64,000 nucleotides of DNA. Origin: Thinopyrum elongatum. Its lineage: Eukaryota; Streptophyta; Magnoliopsida; Poales; Poaceae. Shown one piece after another: positions 44,535 through 56,440 of this stretch. Positions within the stretch are counted from its first letter, which is position 1. The number at the start of each line of letters is the position of its first letter. The translations under genes were made by a program, and so were the position numbers. The notes below the pieces were generated by a model that worked only from the letters and a program-made list of their open reading frames with translations, did not search any database and was not told where the DNA came from. Location: contig CM022300.1 in assembly GCA_011799875.1 (NCBI GenBank), positions 238,588,807-238,652,806 on the forward strand. The letters run 5' to 3'.

Positions 44535-46815
44535 GTCTATCTTGTATTGCTTCCAATTTGGTTAAATTGCATCTGCTTAGCTTACACATTATACCTTTGA
44601 ATATGACATGCCTTCCTGTTTTTGGTACATACTACTACATCTGTCTATTAACCATGTTCTTACATCAAACTAATTTCTTGTGTATCCCTCATCAATCACT
44701 TATGATGAGACAGTCAGGCTCATGGACTGCTGTAAGAAAATATCCTCTTTTAAAGAATGCAGTGTCAGCCTCCCCACATGATTCTTAAGAAACAACAATG
44801 CTAGATGAAGATAGTCAACGTAGCTTTGTAGTTGACGACCGCATTTCCCCTACACCACCATCGTAGGTGCTTGCTCTAACTTGGCAGCGTGATATGTGGT
44901 TGCATGTTGCATATAGTGTCTAGATTGCAATTCTTTCAATCTGGTTAAATTGCATGTGCTATTCTGCTTAGTTTATACATTATACCTATTAATGTGACAT
45001 GCCTTCTTGTTTTTGGTACATAGTACATCTGTCTATTAAGCATGTCCTTACATAAAACTACTATTTTTTTGTATCCCGCATCAATCAATTATGACGAGAC
45101 ACCTTTAGTATATGCAGAGTGATATTGGTTGCATCTTTCATATGATTTATAGCATGCACTGCTTCTAATTTGTTGAAATGCCATTTATCACGGGACGCTT
45201 TTAACTTGGTAGAGTCATATTGGTTACATCTTTCATGTGGTCTAGCTTGCATTGCTTCTAATTTGTTGAAATGGCTTCTGCTTAGTTTACACAAATAGTT
45301 GTGAATATGCCACGCTGTCCTGTTTTTCGTACATATTCCATCCTTGTATCATGTGTTTGCCTTACATCAAAGTAGTGATTGTCAGTATCATGCATGAATG
45401 AGTTCTGAAGAGTGAATTTTATTGCTTTTTCTTGTCGGTTTTACTTGACAATGCAAAATCAATAAAGCGGAAGGAAATTAGCAAGGCAGTGTATAAAGGT
45501 GCTCCTCCCAAACAACTGAAATGGAGGGCCTCTACAGATTCTACTCCGGCATCCCCCCAAGAAGATTTGCAACACAACACATGCATAGACACTCAACGTA
45601 GCTGTGTTGATGATGAGCACGTCTCCCCTAGTCGACCATCATAGGTGCTCCCTCTAACTTGGCACTGTTATATGTGGTTGCATGTTATGTATGATGTCTA
45701 GCTTGTATTGCTTCTAATTTTGTTGAATTCCATCTGCTTACTTTACACATTATACTTGTGAATAAGACATGTGTTCCTTTTCTAGAACATACAATATCTG
45801 TCTATCACACCATGTTCTTACATCAAAGTACTACTGTTGTGTAACCTGCAACAATCACTTATCATAAGACATGTTTAACTTGGGAGTGTGATATAGGTTA
45901 CATCTCGCATTCTTTTCTAGCTTGTACTACTTGTAATTTGTTGAAATGACACTTATGACGAGACAATTTTAACTTGGTAGAGTGATATTCGTTGCATCTT
46001 CCATATGGTGTCTAGCTTTCATTGCTTCTAATTTGTTGAAATGCCTTCTACTTAGCTTACACATCATAGATGTGAATATGCAATGCTGTCCTTTTTTCTT
46101 ACACATTCAATCGTCCTATCATGCGGTCACCTTACATTAAAGTAGTGCTCGTCAGCATCCTGCATCAATGAGTTCTGAAAAGCAAATTTTTATTCATTTT
46201 TCTTATGGGTTTGACTTGACAAGCCAATAAAATTAAGAAAGAGGAAGGAAAAAAATAAGGCAGGGACTGATGGCGGTCTTCCGGCGAAACCGGCATCCCA
46301 GGTGCTTTCTCTAGCTTGGCAGTGTGATATTGTCTTGCATGTTGCATACGGTGTCTAGCTTGTATGGCTTGTAATTTGATTAAATTACTTCTGCTTAGTT
46401 TACACATCATAGCTATGAATATGCAATGCTGTGAATATGCAATGGCACTAATGACGAGAGACCTTTAACTTGGTAGCGTGATGTTGTTTGCATCTTGCAT
46501 ATGATTTATTTCTTGTACTGCTTCACATTTGTTTAAATGCCAGTTATGACAAGACACTGTTAACTTGGCAGAGTGATATTTGTAGCATCTTTCATATGGT
46601 GTCTACCTTCCATTGCATTGCTTCTAATTTATTGAAATGCCTTCTGCTTAGTTTACACATCATAGTTCTGATTATCTCATGTCGTCCTGTTTTTCGTACA
46701 TATTACAACCTCCTATCATGCGGTGTCTAACATCAAAGTTCAGTTTGTCTGTATCACGCATCAATTTGTTTTGAAGAACTAAATTTTTATTCCTTTTTCT
46801 TGTCGGCTTGACTTG
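44520..46815 (+). repeat. Tandemly amplified exon/intron units of the TNP1-like gene
   Basis: Intron words GCTTGTATTGCTTCTAATTT, CTTAGCTTACACATTATA, CTTACATCAAA and ACTTGGCAG-GTGATAT recur at least six times (near 44540, 44900, 45160, 45660, 46010, 46350, 46610). Longer units each carry an exon-like block preceded by CTTTTTCTTGTCGG-TT-ACTTGACA (near 45427, 46196, 46796) encoding variants of a Lys/Arg-rich segment. Confidence 0.75.
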
Positions 46816-49150
46816 ACATGGCACAGAGAAAGAGGAAGGAACACCGAATGGCAGGGGATGGTGTTAGTACTGAGGACACACGGAAATGGAAGCGAAAGAA
46901 TTATGCTGATTCTGCTGGTACTGATGGTGCAATAGAAGGTCAAAGTCCACCGGAAAATTGTACAAACACGGTATCCCATGCTACACCAGCTGCAAAACAA
47001 CCCAAACAGAAACAATAGCTACCACCAAACAAGCAGTGACAGCCCTAGTTGTTGCAACACCTTCCACAGTACCACCAGCTACACGAGTTACTCATTTGTC
47101 AACTCAGCTAGCAGCACGTTCCCATGCTCCCTTGCCACCTGACTCTACTTCTGAAGCACTCTTGACACAAGACGAGTTGGTAAGATCAGATGAACCTTGT
47201 GAGCTTCAACAACAAGAAGGTAGTTGCTGGAGTCAAGTTACAGTTGCATGCTTTTTTATATGTAGTCTCACAGTTTGATGTACACTAACACTTCCTATGT
47301 TCGTTGTTGGACTAGCACCTAGGCGCAAGAGGAAACATACATCAAGGATAACGATTGATAGGTTAACTAAATCTAGAGGAGGAAGAATGGAGATCCGTTG
47401 TGAGGTGGGTTTAAAAAGGCCACATGATGCTACAGAGTCAGCCAAGTTAGTATCAGAGGCAGCGGTTGCCGTTAGGTGTCATGCACGTATCCTCCCAACA
47501 TGGATTCAGTACATGAATGACAAAGACGAAACCCAGTTCAACACCTTCCTCGACCATTTATCTGTAAGTATGGTTATGTATGGAAATTAGTAATATCGTC
47601 TTGGTCTGTCCCATACTTTCTAGGTTGCTGGTAATGAGACTCCCATAATTTTCAACAAATGAGGTTCAAGTTGGATAGCCAAGATGATGCAACCAGACAA
47701 GCATGCACCCATGTTTTCAAGTCTGCTCTGCGACAGTATCGGTATAACTTGAGGAAAACTCACTTTGAAGGCAAGGCTAACAGTGAACTTGCCCAAACAT
47801 CTCCAGTGGAAAATATATCGGATGAAGACTGGAGAGGCCTCATTAAACACTGGTCTGATCCAAAGTATCAAGTACGCTATATATATGTGATCAGATCACA
47901 TGTTGAACTTCTATTTACGCATGTGCCTCACAAATCTATCTTCTTGTAGGTGAACTATTCAAAGAACAAGGCCAACCATACGAAAGTGAAATTCCAACAG
48001 ACGACAGGATCTCATAGCTATATTGCACACTGCGAGGCTCTTGTAATTAGCTGTTGTTTCACTCTTTTCGTTGTGCCATATTATCAGATCTATATTGACT
48101 TGTTCCAAATGCAGAGGAAAGCCCGCAAGGACCAAAACGTACCTGAACCAAATGATGTGGAAATGTTCAAGGACTGTCACACCAGCAAGACGAAGGGGAT
48201 GACTACACCAGTCCAAGCCGCTGTTGTAAGTCCTTAATCCTGATGCCTTTTAACTACTACTTACTCTGACTTGTGCATTGAATTGCACGGTTTGCAGCCA
48301 ATATCTATTACTCTTTTCAATTTTATACACAATTGTCTTAGCGTATCATTGCACCTTACAAAGTTTAAAAGAGAGGAGTGATGTTCCTTTGATCTTGATC
48401 TGTAATCTAGTTCCGTGCTGGACTTGTCTACACAATGTTACAATTGCCTGTTTGTCTGTTCTCAGTTGTTTTGTGATATGAATGATGTCATACTATGCTT
48501 ACCGTATTATAAACTTTGTCTCTTTATCCTTAGCTATCAATACAATGTGAAGAAATAGACAATACATTAGCCATGGTACATGGTCATATGTTTGGAACAT
48601 GGTTTTATTATGTACTTTGCAGTAAAATACAACTAATATTTTACACGGGTTCACCAGAATAAGTTTTGTATATAGACCAAAGTTATTTTGTTTAGTTTTG
48701 CTGCCTCCTTAATATCTTCTCTTCTGGTACTAGTAATGTAAAAACTCAACTTTTCAGCAAGCTATGGAACAAATGGTGGAACCGCCACCTTCTGAAGGTG
48801 ACGAGGCAACTATAACCGCAATGTCACCTCTTGCTGCAGTGGGTCAGTACCTGTCCACTAACAGTGCCAAAAGCACGTTCCTGTGTAATACTGGGTTGGT
48901 TGTTAAGGCAATCTCGTCCAAACTGCCTCATGATCAAGATATGCAAGCTCAAAACAATGTTATATCTACGCTCCAAACACAAGTCCATTCCCTAACAGAG
49001 ACCCTTTGTGAAACAAGGACAGCCATTGTTCGATGTCTTCAAGATGTGCATGGTTTTGAAACGAGGCTATCAGACATTTGCTATGTTGTTCAGGAGCCTA
49101 GGAGAAATGAAGGCGAAGGTTATGGTGCTCCATCGGACAGTACAGCATGA

Positions 49151-49489
49151 AAACATAACAGTCAGGTCAAATGAACTGAGCTTCTGAACTTCTGGTGGTG
49201 CATTTATCTGCTGGACTATTAACTTTTATGCCAACCTTCCTTTTGTTTTATGGTTGTAATTTGTTTTGTTGCGATACAAAATTTGTTCTTAACGTGCAGC
49301 GACCGGCTGAAGAAAACAGCAAGCCATTTTTGTATAGTGTAGGGTGTTCCCTATATTTGCACTGGTGGCAAACTTTGATGCCCACTGGATATAATCTGTG
49401 CAATCGCCTTAATAGCCTAGCGTTAGTTTCTGGCTTATTTATTTCCCTAGTCTTCTGTTTCCTTGGTTTGCTAGTGTCCGCAACAACCA
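49151..49489 (+). other. 3' untranslated region of the TNP1-like gene
   Basis: T-rich, non-coding, between the stop codon and the subterminal array. Confidence 0.5.
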
Positions 49490-50300
49490 TGGGCCATATA
49501 CGGACCGTGGTAACCTTGAGCATGCTACGGGCCGTAGGACCCATGGGCCTCCTACGGGCCGTCGGATAAATGGGCCTCCAACGACCCGTAGATTCAGTGG
49601 GCCTCAGGCCGTCGAATAAATGGGCCCACAAGGGCCGTAAACGGGCATAATTGGTATCGGGCCAGCATGGTAATGGGCCGTTAACAGGCTGGAAGACAGC
49701 AAAGGCTTAATTCTGTCACAGGCATAATGGGTCGTTAATGGGCCAGAATATAGGACGGGCTGGAAACGGCGCAACGGGTTAACAAGCCACAAACGGGCTG
49801 ATTCTAACCACGGGCCGAATTTGGCCCATTAGGGGAATAGGCCAGTAATGGGCCAGAAGTAATCGAGGGCCGGAAAGGAGCCCAAGAATCTATGGGCCGT
49901 CAGTAGGACGAAAGCTAACACGGGCTGGAAACGACCCATGTGAATCATGGGCCGTTACCGGGCATAAAGAAATTTACTGTTTATTACGGGCCAGAGTCAC
50001 CACGGCCCATTAAAGGGCCCAATGATACAAAAGCCCTTGTCTGGGCCGAAAGAGGTCGTGGGCCATACATGGACTGAAAATGAAACGGGCTGGTATTATA
50101 CTGGATGGCCCACATGACGTTGTTGGGCCGATTTCGGGAATGCCATAACGGGCCGTGAGTTACCAAGCCATAAAATGGGCTATATGCAAATAGACCGTTA
50201 ACAGGCTTTTCATGGGCCGGCCCGCTATCTTTTGACCAAGTCAAACGGGCCAGCCTTTGTAAGCTAAATGGGCCAGTGTTGGGCCGTCGGACGTGTCGAC
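49490..50300 (+). repeat. CACTA subterminal repeat array (GGGCC words)
   Basis: About 25 GGGCC words in 0.8 kb, mostly as TGGGCCGT, ACGGGCCGT or TGGGCCA, on both strands. In En/Spm-type elements such dense short repeats are binding sites for the accessory (TNPA-like) protein. Confidence 0.85.
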
Positions 50301-50692
50301 ATATCATAGGCGCGTATCTGACCCAATGACGAGCTGACACGTGTTTCCTCTGGCTAATGAGAATTTTACACGTGGAAAATCGCCATTGGTCGTTGCTGTT
50401 AACGGGTTATCGGATCCAAAACCGGACCCGATAGATAAACGGCGACCAGTTACGGTGGATGCCACGTGTCGGTTACCCTTAACGAAAGCACTTCCATGAT
50501 GCGTCATTTATCGTCATGGAAGTGAACACTTCCGTGATGATAATTTTGGTATTGTCATGGAACACTTCTACGACAGCACAGGTATGACTATCTTGATTCT
50601 GTCAGAAAATCGTCATGGATGTACATGCATGACAGAAAATGTGACCTACTGTGAAAGACGTATCATCACGGAAGTGTATTTTTTTTGTAGTG
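50301..50692 (-). repeat. CACTA right terminal region and inverted end
   Basis: Contains CACGTGTCGG-type words, repeated ACTTCCGTGATGATA and CGTCATGGA motifs, and ends in GTAGTG at 50692 (inverse of CACTAC). The outermost part of a CACTA element. Confidence 0.88.
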
Positions 50693-51600
50693 AACCTCTG
50701 TGCCTAGCTTTCACACGTTGCGCGGGTGCTTCACCAGCCTCGGCGTCGCCACTCCCTCCCATGGTGCACTTTAGCGGCATCCTGGTACTCTCTAGACGAC
50801 AGTGACCACTATGGACGGGGGGGGGGGGGGGTGGTGCAGCCGCCTAGTACTGGGAGCGAGGCGGGCGGCGGTCAAAGGCTGGCTTGCCTCCCGGTGAGCC
50901 TGCGCAGCGGACTTCTGGCATGCCTGCCATCATTTCAAACAACTACTCGCACGCCTCCTAGTGACACTGCACAGTGAACATGCCTCCCGTCAATTCACAC
51001 ACCAGCACGCACACCCCCTGATCTGCCTGCGCTGCAGACTGCTCGCATGCATCCCATCAACTCATGCCTGCTCGCACGGCACACGTGACGTGTGGCGGCA
51101 CATATATTGTTTTTCTTTTTTGATGATTAACTCTGTTGCTTTATTGCTTAACTGAAGCATGGCACGTACACATTGTTGGTCTAACGCCCACAGTTTGAAT
51201 AAATAATCTGTTTGCGATATTGGTTGCCAATTATTAACAGTCTCCCATTTGTAAGAAGATTATATAAAAACTTGTCTCAAATTTGAAGAAAAAATACAAT
51301 ATCACAGTCTACTAGTGTCCATATGACACCACGATAAGTTTCATGAAATTCAATTAAGTTTTGGATTTACTGAATTTTAAAAACCAAGATTCTCAATGTT
51401 TTGAAATTTCTTGCACGAGGAAACATGCACCAAGGGACACACATATGATTTTGCAATCCATTTTGGTGCACATGTAGCTCAAATTTGATTTTTGCACATT
51501 AAATCCCTAGGAAATCAATCAATGTATAAAAACGGTCGAATGATCTCTGTTTTCTTTTTAAATTTTAACACGACACTCCTTTGGTCACATGTTCACTGCA
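50693..51600. other. Flank outside the CACTA end
   Basis: No gene. Imperfect direct repeats of CCTGC-CGCATGCCTCCC type lie near 50880-51070. A run of 15 G lies at 50817-50831. AT-rich from 51100. Confidence 0.4.
50817..50831 (+). repeat. G15 homopolymer
   Basis: Fifteen consecutive G bases by direct reading. Confidence 0.85.
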
Positions 51601-52099
51601 AAAAAAAGTTTGACATTCCTCAAAGTGGCGGTGGTGGTGCGGGATGTGTGTGTGTGGGGGGGGGAGGGGGTTCCCGGCGGACACTACAAGTCGTGAGCCT
51701 CTGTGTGGGATTGATCGTTTTGTGAGCCATATATGCCACATAAATGTCATGAATTGTTTATTCAAGACAATGCACAACCCTTTCATACATACATGTTAGG
51801 GCCACATGCATGCATTGGTGGTCCTCGGACACTCCCTCGTGCGGTTATCAGCGATGTGCCCATTCGTTAGCCCACGATATCAGTTTTCACCGACAACGAG
51901 AGGCATTTGACCAAAGGTGGATTCATCTTGGCCTGTGTTACGGTGTGGATCATGATGATATTCCATATCAAAGTGCGGGCACGTGCATACAAATGAGTCC
52001 CTCCCACCGCCTCGAAGTGAGGGGGGCTACGCATTGTGAACCTCTATGTAGTGTGTTTCCGGTTTGCGAAGCATGTGCCACATCAAATTTGTGCATTGG
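51601..52099 (+). repeat. Tandem array of about 340-bp units, left part
   Basis: The anchor word TGCCACAT-AAA-TTGTG-ATTG occurs near 51732 and 52075, 343 bp apart. Each unit also has GCCACATGCA-GCA-TGGT, a TCGG-CACTC-CTCG-GCGGTTATC word and a CATCA-TTT-GACC word. Element B inserted directly after the anchor at 52099. Confidence 0.8.
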
Positions 52100-52977
52100 T
52101 GTCGGTGTTCTGGGAACCAGGGTACCCAGACTTGCCTGCCTGCAGCCCACGGCGTGGCACCTTCGATGGCCTGGTACAGCCCATCTACAAGACTATCAAG
52201 ACGAGACCCTTGCGAGGGGCCAAGCCTCGCGAGGGGGACGACGCCAAGACCTCCCGAGGAAGCGGCCTCCCCAGGGTGCCTCCTGAGGAGCGGAGATTTC
52301 TATGCAGGTACCCAACCTCATGAGGTTGTGATGATGCAAGCCATGACGACCAAGGCCAGGCGGGCGCCAGCGGGCGCAGAGGAGGCAGTTTCCTCTTTGG
52401 TGCTAAGGAGGCAAGCGCAGACGCGGGTTCCCAAGGAGCCTGGCAAAGGTTTCCATTCCAGTGCTACAAGACCAAGACCACCAGGACGGCAGGACGGATG
52501 TCATCGTCGAGCCCACCACTGCGTCATGACCAGAGGCTTTGCAGGCGAAGACCACCTTGCGTCAGGATAAGATGTACTACTTGTCCCCTTTCAAATTGGC
52601 CACTGTGGGATCCCTTCCCGCCTATGTTTTGGGGGAAGAGGACCGAGGCCACTATAAGTATAGGTTAGCCACCACCGTAGAGGGGATCCGAACCTCGTCG
52701 ACTGATTCCCTCACCCATAGGCCTCGCGAGGTTGTTCATCCCTTGTACTAGTTCATCCTCAGTCCCTCGTGAGGCCAATCCACCACAAAGCAGGAGTAGG
52801 GTCTTACACCGCAAGGTGGCCCGAACCTGGGTAAACTGTCGTGTTCATCTTCTTCCTTGTTCGTGTGCATCGAGCTAGGCCGTAGGGCGACGAGCTGGTT
52901 GGCTGGATAGGTTGAGTCCTTCACACACGCCCCAGAGTTCGAACCTTTCTTGGGTCTGCGGAGCCCTAAATCCAACA
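52100..52977 (+). repeat. 5' LTR of element B
   Basis: Contains repeated CCTCGCGAGG-type palindromes and a TATA-like TATAAGTA at 52653-52660. Confidence 0.93.
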
Positions 52978-52979
52978 TT

Positions 52980-52997
52980 TGGCACGCCAGGTAGGGG
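52980..52997 (+). other. Primer-binding site region of element B
   Basis: TGGCACGCCAGGTAGGGG right after the 5' LTR. It differs from element A's site at only two bases. tRNA not assigned. Confidence 0.6.
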
Positions 52998-53054
52998 CGT
53001 GTCGAGATCCCTGCCCCTTCGTCAACCACGTTCTGCCCTTGCTCCGTTGCACCC

Positions 53055-55797
53055 ATGGCGGACGCTCCCCGAGCTCGCGCTGAGCGTTGGGCCACTCACA
53101 CCACCCGGGTGGCGCCCCTCGGCCGCGGAGCCCATCATCACCCCATGCTCCCCGTGGCTAATGATGCCGCTGGCGTCACCGGCCATGGGCGGCGGGGCCC
53201 GCCATTGCCCTCTCCCGTGCGGTGCCGTAATCGTGCCGCCGCGCGGTCCTCCCACCACGCCGCGTCGTCGTCCTCGCATGCTCGCTGGGGGCTGGAGAAC
53301 ATGCGGGTTGCACTCCTCGTGGCGCGAGAGTTGCTGAGATGCCGGCTAGCGGAGGGCATCCATGACGCAATGCTTAGCCGGGTCGCTAAGCTGCTCAATG
53401 CCGCTTGCGAGGGTGCAGAGCCCTTTCGTATCCTGCCTACGTCGCGGATGCCGCCAGGGGTTCACGCCTGCTCCCGCTGCGTCTGCTCGCCCTCCCAGAG
53501 GGAGTCTGGATGGTCTTGCGGTGGTGATCTCGCACGCGAAGCCGCCCGCCCGACTCCAGATGCGCTCCCCCGGAATATGACCGGGGTAGGCGGCCCCTCC
53601 TGGAGCCACAATGAAGGACCACCCCTTGGTCGGCACGACTAGGCACCGGAGATGGTGGGCAGCAGAGCCGAGGGACTGGAGGCTGGCTTCGGGATGATGG
53701 CCTCTGGTGCCTCTGTGCCGCCATCATTGGGCTCGTTGTACGAACAAAGGGGAGGCCCGCGCATGTTATCCTTGTCGACCTAGACATCGGGACCGCCGAG
53801 GCCACACGGGACCAGAGCACCTTACGAGCCAACCCAATGCCCCACCGGCGCCTTCGACAGCAACGGCCACCGGTTACAACCAATATCTTTGGAACATGTC
53901 GCGCTAACCTTGGATCGCAGGTAAATCGTGCCACGACGGCGCACCTCCGGGCACTGGCCCTGACCCGGGCAGGCAGGGCGCGCTAGGAGGTCGCGTGAGG
54001 ACGCCCCCCGCGCGCGGCGAGGGAGCCCGGTGCCAAGGCTCCCCCGCGTCACGAGGCACATGGTGCCACCACCGCGGTGGTGCGTGCCATCCGGAAGTGG
54101 GTCCTTCTCCCGGGAAGGCGCCAGCGAGCCCTCCCCCGGTCGAGGGCCCGCGGCCACCTCACCACCGCCTATGTAGCCCCTTGCCCCTTGGTCCTGTCCT
54201 GGTTTCCAAATGCCCCAACGGTGGTCGGGGTATGCACGGGGCGGGGTACCTGCACAGGGGGCAAGAAGCACCCCTCAAGTCTCCGCTCATGAAACTCTCA
54301 CGTAATAATGAGTGGGGTTGTACACGCCCCAGAGTCTCCTGAGCGCTGCCAGAGCCTCACAGGGGCTCCCACCCACGTCTCAGTGGAAGCCCCATGCTCC
54401 GTGCTGGCGGACGACATGGTCCCCCAATGACTATGCCCACGCCCAGTGGAGGCCCCATGCTCCACGCTGGTGGGAAGACTAGAAGACTAGCATAGGTGCC
54501 GGAGGCGGCTGTTTTTTGCCTTCTCTTATAGTCGAATATGCTATTTCTTGGAATGAACTTACAACTCTTGCGTTTTGTTGAAGAAAGGGGGGGGGTTCCT
54601 GGTTTTTCCTTCTCCTGGTTGTTTTTTCCTTCGCTTGGTTTCCATTTTGCGAAAGATGGCGGGCACCCGTGGTTCACTCCATCGCACCCCGCGAGTGGGG
54701 GCTGGGCATGGTGCGCACGCTTAGGCCGCCCAGCGGCGCTAAAGACGCCCTGAGGGCCCAGGCCACAGCAGCTATGGCCTTGCCCATGCGCACACCTCTC
54801 TGGATCCTCGCGCGGCACTCTCGAGTGAACCAACGACTGCCAGGAGCTCAGGGAAATCCACGACGGGCATTTTGGCCGCCGCCCCGAGCACAGCGACCGC
54901 GGCTACGGCCGCGGAGGAGACCGCGGTGGAGGCCGCTGGGACAACCACGACCCTCGCCAGGACTGGCATGACCAACACCATGAGGACCGCTGGCAGGGCC
55001 AGCCTCGTGAGGATAGCCCCCAGGGTAATGCCGGCCTCCCTCCGCTGCCGCCACCGCCAAGGAGAAACGACGACAACCGCCAAGATGATGGGGCTGGGGG
55101 CTTCCAAGAGCCTCGCGCGATCGCCTGCATCCTGGGTGGCGCTCAGGCTCCCGCCTCTCATCGCTTCTTCAAGCAGTTCGCTCATGAGGTGAACGCAGCC
55201 CTCCCCAAGCTCAAGGCATCGCTCCCCTTCAATTGGTCCAAGCACACCATCACCTTTGACTCCATGGACCAGCTCAAGTGCTCAGCCACCGCCGGCGCGC
55301 TCCCAATGCTCTGCACGCCAACCATCAGCAACGTCCTTGTCACCAAGACCCTGATTGACGGTGGCGCTGGGCTCAACGTTCTCTCTGTCGAGACGTTTGA
55401 AATGCTCCAAGTACCATATGACTAGCTGCTACCCACCAAGCCTTTCTCAGGGGTGACCGATGGCTCCACCGTTCCCATAGGGCAGATTCGCCTCCCTGTC
55501 ACCTTCGGCAAGCGCTACAACTACCACACCGAGCTCATCGACTTTGACGTCGCCCACATCCACCTCCCATACAATGCCATCCTTGGGTATCCGGCCCTCG
55601 CCAAGTTCGTGGCAGCAACTCACCACGACTACAATGTCTTCAAGATGCCAGGGAGTGGCGGCATCATCACGATCGCCTGCGACGAAAAGGATGCGATGTG
55701 CTCCCTCGAGCGCGCCTACCAGGCCACGGCGGTTGAGAACTCAGATGGTGAGGGTGCCATCCTGCCTCCTGAGGCCATCCCCAAGAAGAAGAAGTAG
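53055..55797 (+). pseudogene. gag-protease remnant of element B
   Basis: The start at 53055 (MADAPRARAERW) is plausible, but the frame changes several times and the capsid block is not clear. From about 54835 one frame reads through a Gly/Arg/Asp-rich tail (HFGRRPEHSDRGYGRG) into IACILGGAQAPASHRFFKQF and the retropepsin-like site TLIDGGAGLNVLSVETFEML. After an in-frame TAG at 55423-55425 (Gln expected before LLPTKPFSGV) comes ILGYPALAKFVAATHHDYNV, ending at a TAG at 55795-55797. Protease homologous to that of element A. Confidence 0.75.
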
Positions 55798-56440
55798 CTC
55801 CTCCCAAAGGGCCATCAGGAGGCTGGGGCGCCCGACGGTCGTGCCTCAGGCCCCGCGCCCTCTGCTAGGGCGTCTTTCCCTCTCACATAGGGAGGCGCGC
55901 CTGGCGCCCCCCTCAGGATGGGCTCGGGGGCTCTCCTCTGGAGGGCCTCTGACCTGACCAGCGTGATGAGGGAGACGTTCGGGCACCACGTGGAGGTGTG
56001 CTTTGATGCGCGCCTCTGTGAGCAAGGCGCAACGTGCGAGGCGCCGTGCGCTCAGGAGTTCATCACCAAGGCAATCGAGGAGCTTCAGGAGGCGTGAGCC
56101 ATGCGTGGCGAGCATCGCCCCACACCATCCAGTGCAGCTGCCGCCCATGACATGGGTGGCGAACTGCACGTCTGCGTCAACATCCCAGGCCTTAATAGGG
56201 CTGCTTCGCAGGACCTCTTCTGGCCGTCCCGCGTCAGCCAGAGTGGGGGCTACCCCTGTAGCTACGTCCGCATGCCGTTCGGCCTGCTGAACATGGCCGC
56301 CTCGTACCAGCACCTCATGCAGGGAGCCTTGGCAGCCCATGAGGCAAGGTGCCAGGCGGTCCTGGCAGAGGAGGTGTCGGACCCTCGCGAGCTCCCCGGA
56401 CCTCCAGAGCCTCCCGGGCCTCAGGAGCCGGCTGGCCCAT
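55798..56440 (+). pseudogene. Reverse transcriptase remnant with internal deletion
   Basis: Short pieces of RT remain: ELHVCVNIPGLNRAASQDLF (degraded from a RMCVDYTGLNKACPKD-type motif) is followed almost at once by CSYVRMPFGLLNMAASYQHL. The intervening LDAYSGYHQI block and the downstream YMDD block are missing. It could not be active. Confidence 0.7.

Larger units (their letters stand above)
43132..49150 (+). pseudogene. TNP1-like CACTA accessory protein (plant transposase Ptta/En/Spm family), multi-exon
   Basis: In En/Spm the second protein binds subterminal repeats and helps the transposase. Exon 1 (43132-43237, MGSSKAPPSSKTSVPP) joins in phase to exon 2 (44061-44233, acceptor TTTCAG, donor CAG-GTGCTT). 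Further exon-like blocks lie near 45439-45640, 46200-46290, 46818-47018 and 47030-47220. The conserved Ptta/En/Spm (PF03004-like) core is on exons about 47330-47563 (donor GTAAGT), 47624-47871 (DEDWRGLIKHWSDPKYQ), 47950-48042 (VNYSKNKANHTK, then TGSHSYIAHCEA) and 48088-48225. The last exon, 48758-49150, has a helical C-terminus ending at TGA. Breaks: a frame change near 47000 and a missing base near 47658. Confidence 0.8.
42700..50692 (+). mobile_element. Right part of a large CACTA (En/Spm) element
   Basis: It contains a TNP1-like gene, a GGGCC-rich subterminal array and a clear right end. The last bases, read on the other strand, are CACTACAAAAAAAATACAC followed by TTCCGTGATGATACGTC. This is a CACTA inverted end as seen in abundant wheat families (Jorge/Caspar group by memory, not checked). 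The possible 3-bp target duplication is AAC at 50693-50695. No left CACTA end is present between 42 kb and the gene, so the 42700 boundary is arbitrary and the left end lies elsewhere, perhaps outside the window. Confidence 0.85.

Noticed and set aside
49195..49631. Open frames of about 125 codons after the TNP1 stop
   Set aside because: They run into the GGGCC subterminal array and have no motif; best read as 3' untranslated sequence.
7187..51690. CACTACAA words at 7187, 22717 and 51682 as possible CACTA left ends
   Set aside because: None is followed by the ATACACTTCCGTGATG-type terminal sequence or GGGCC repeats seen at 50692; the first two are inside LTRs.
53022..54833. Long GC-rich antisense frames in element B gag
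   Set aside because: High-GC shadow frames opposite Pro/Arg/Ala-rich gag sequence, with no domain and no start context.
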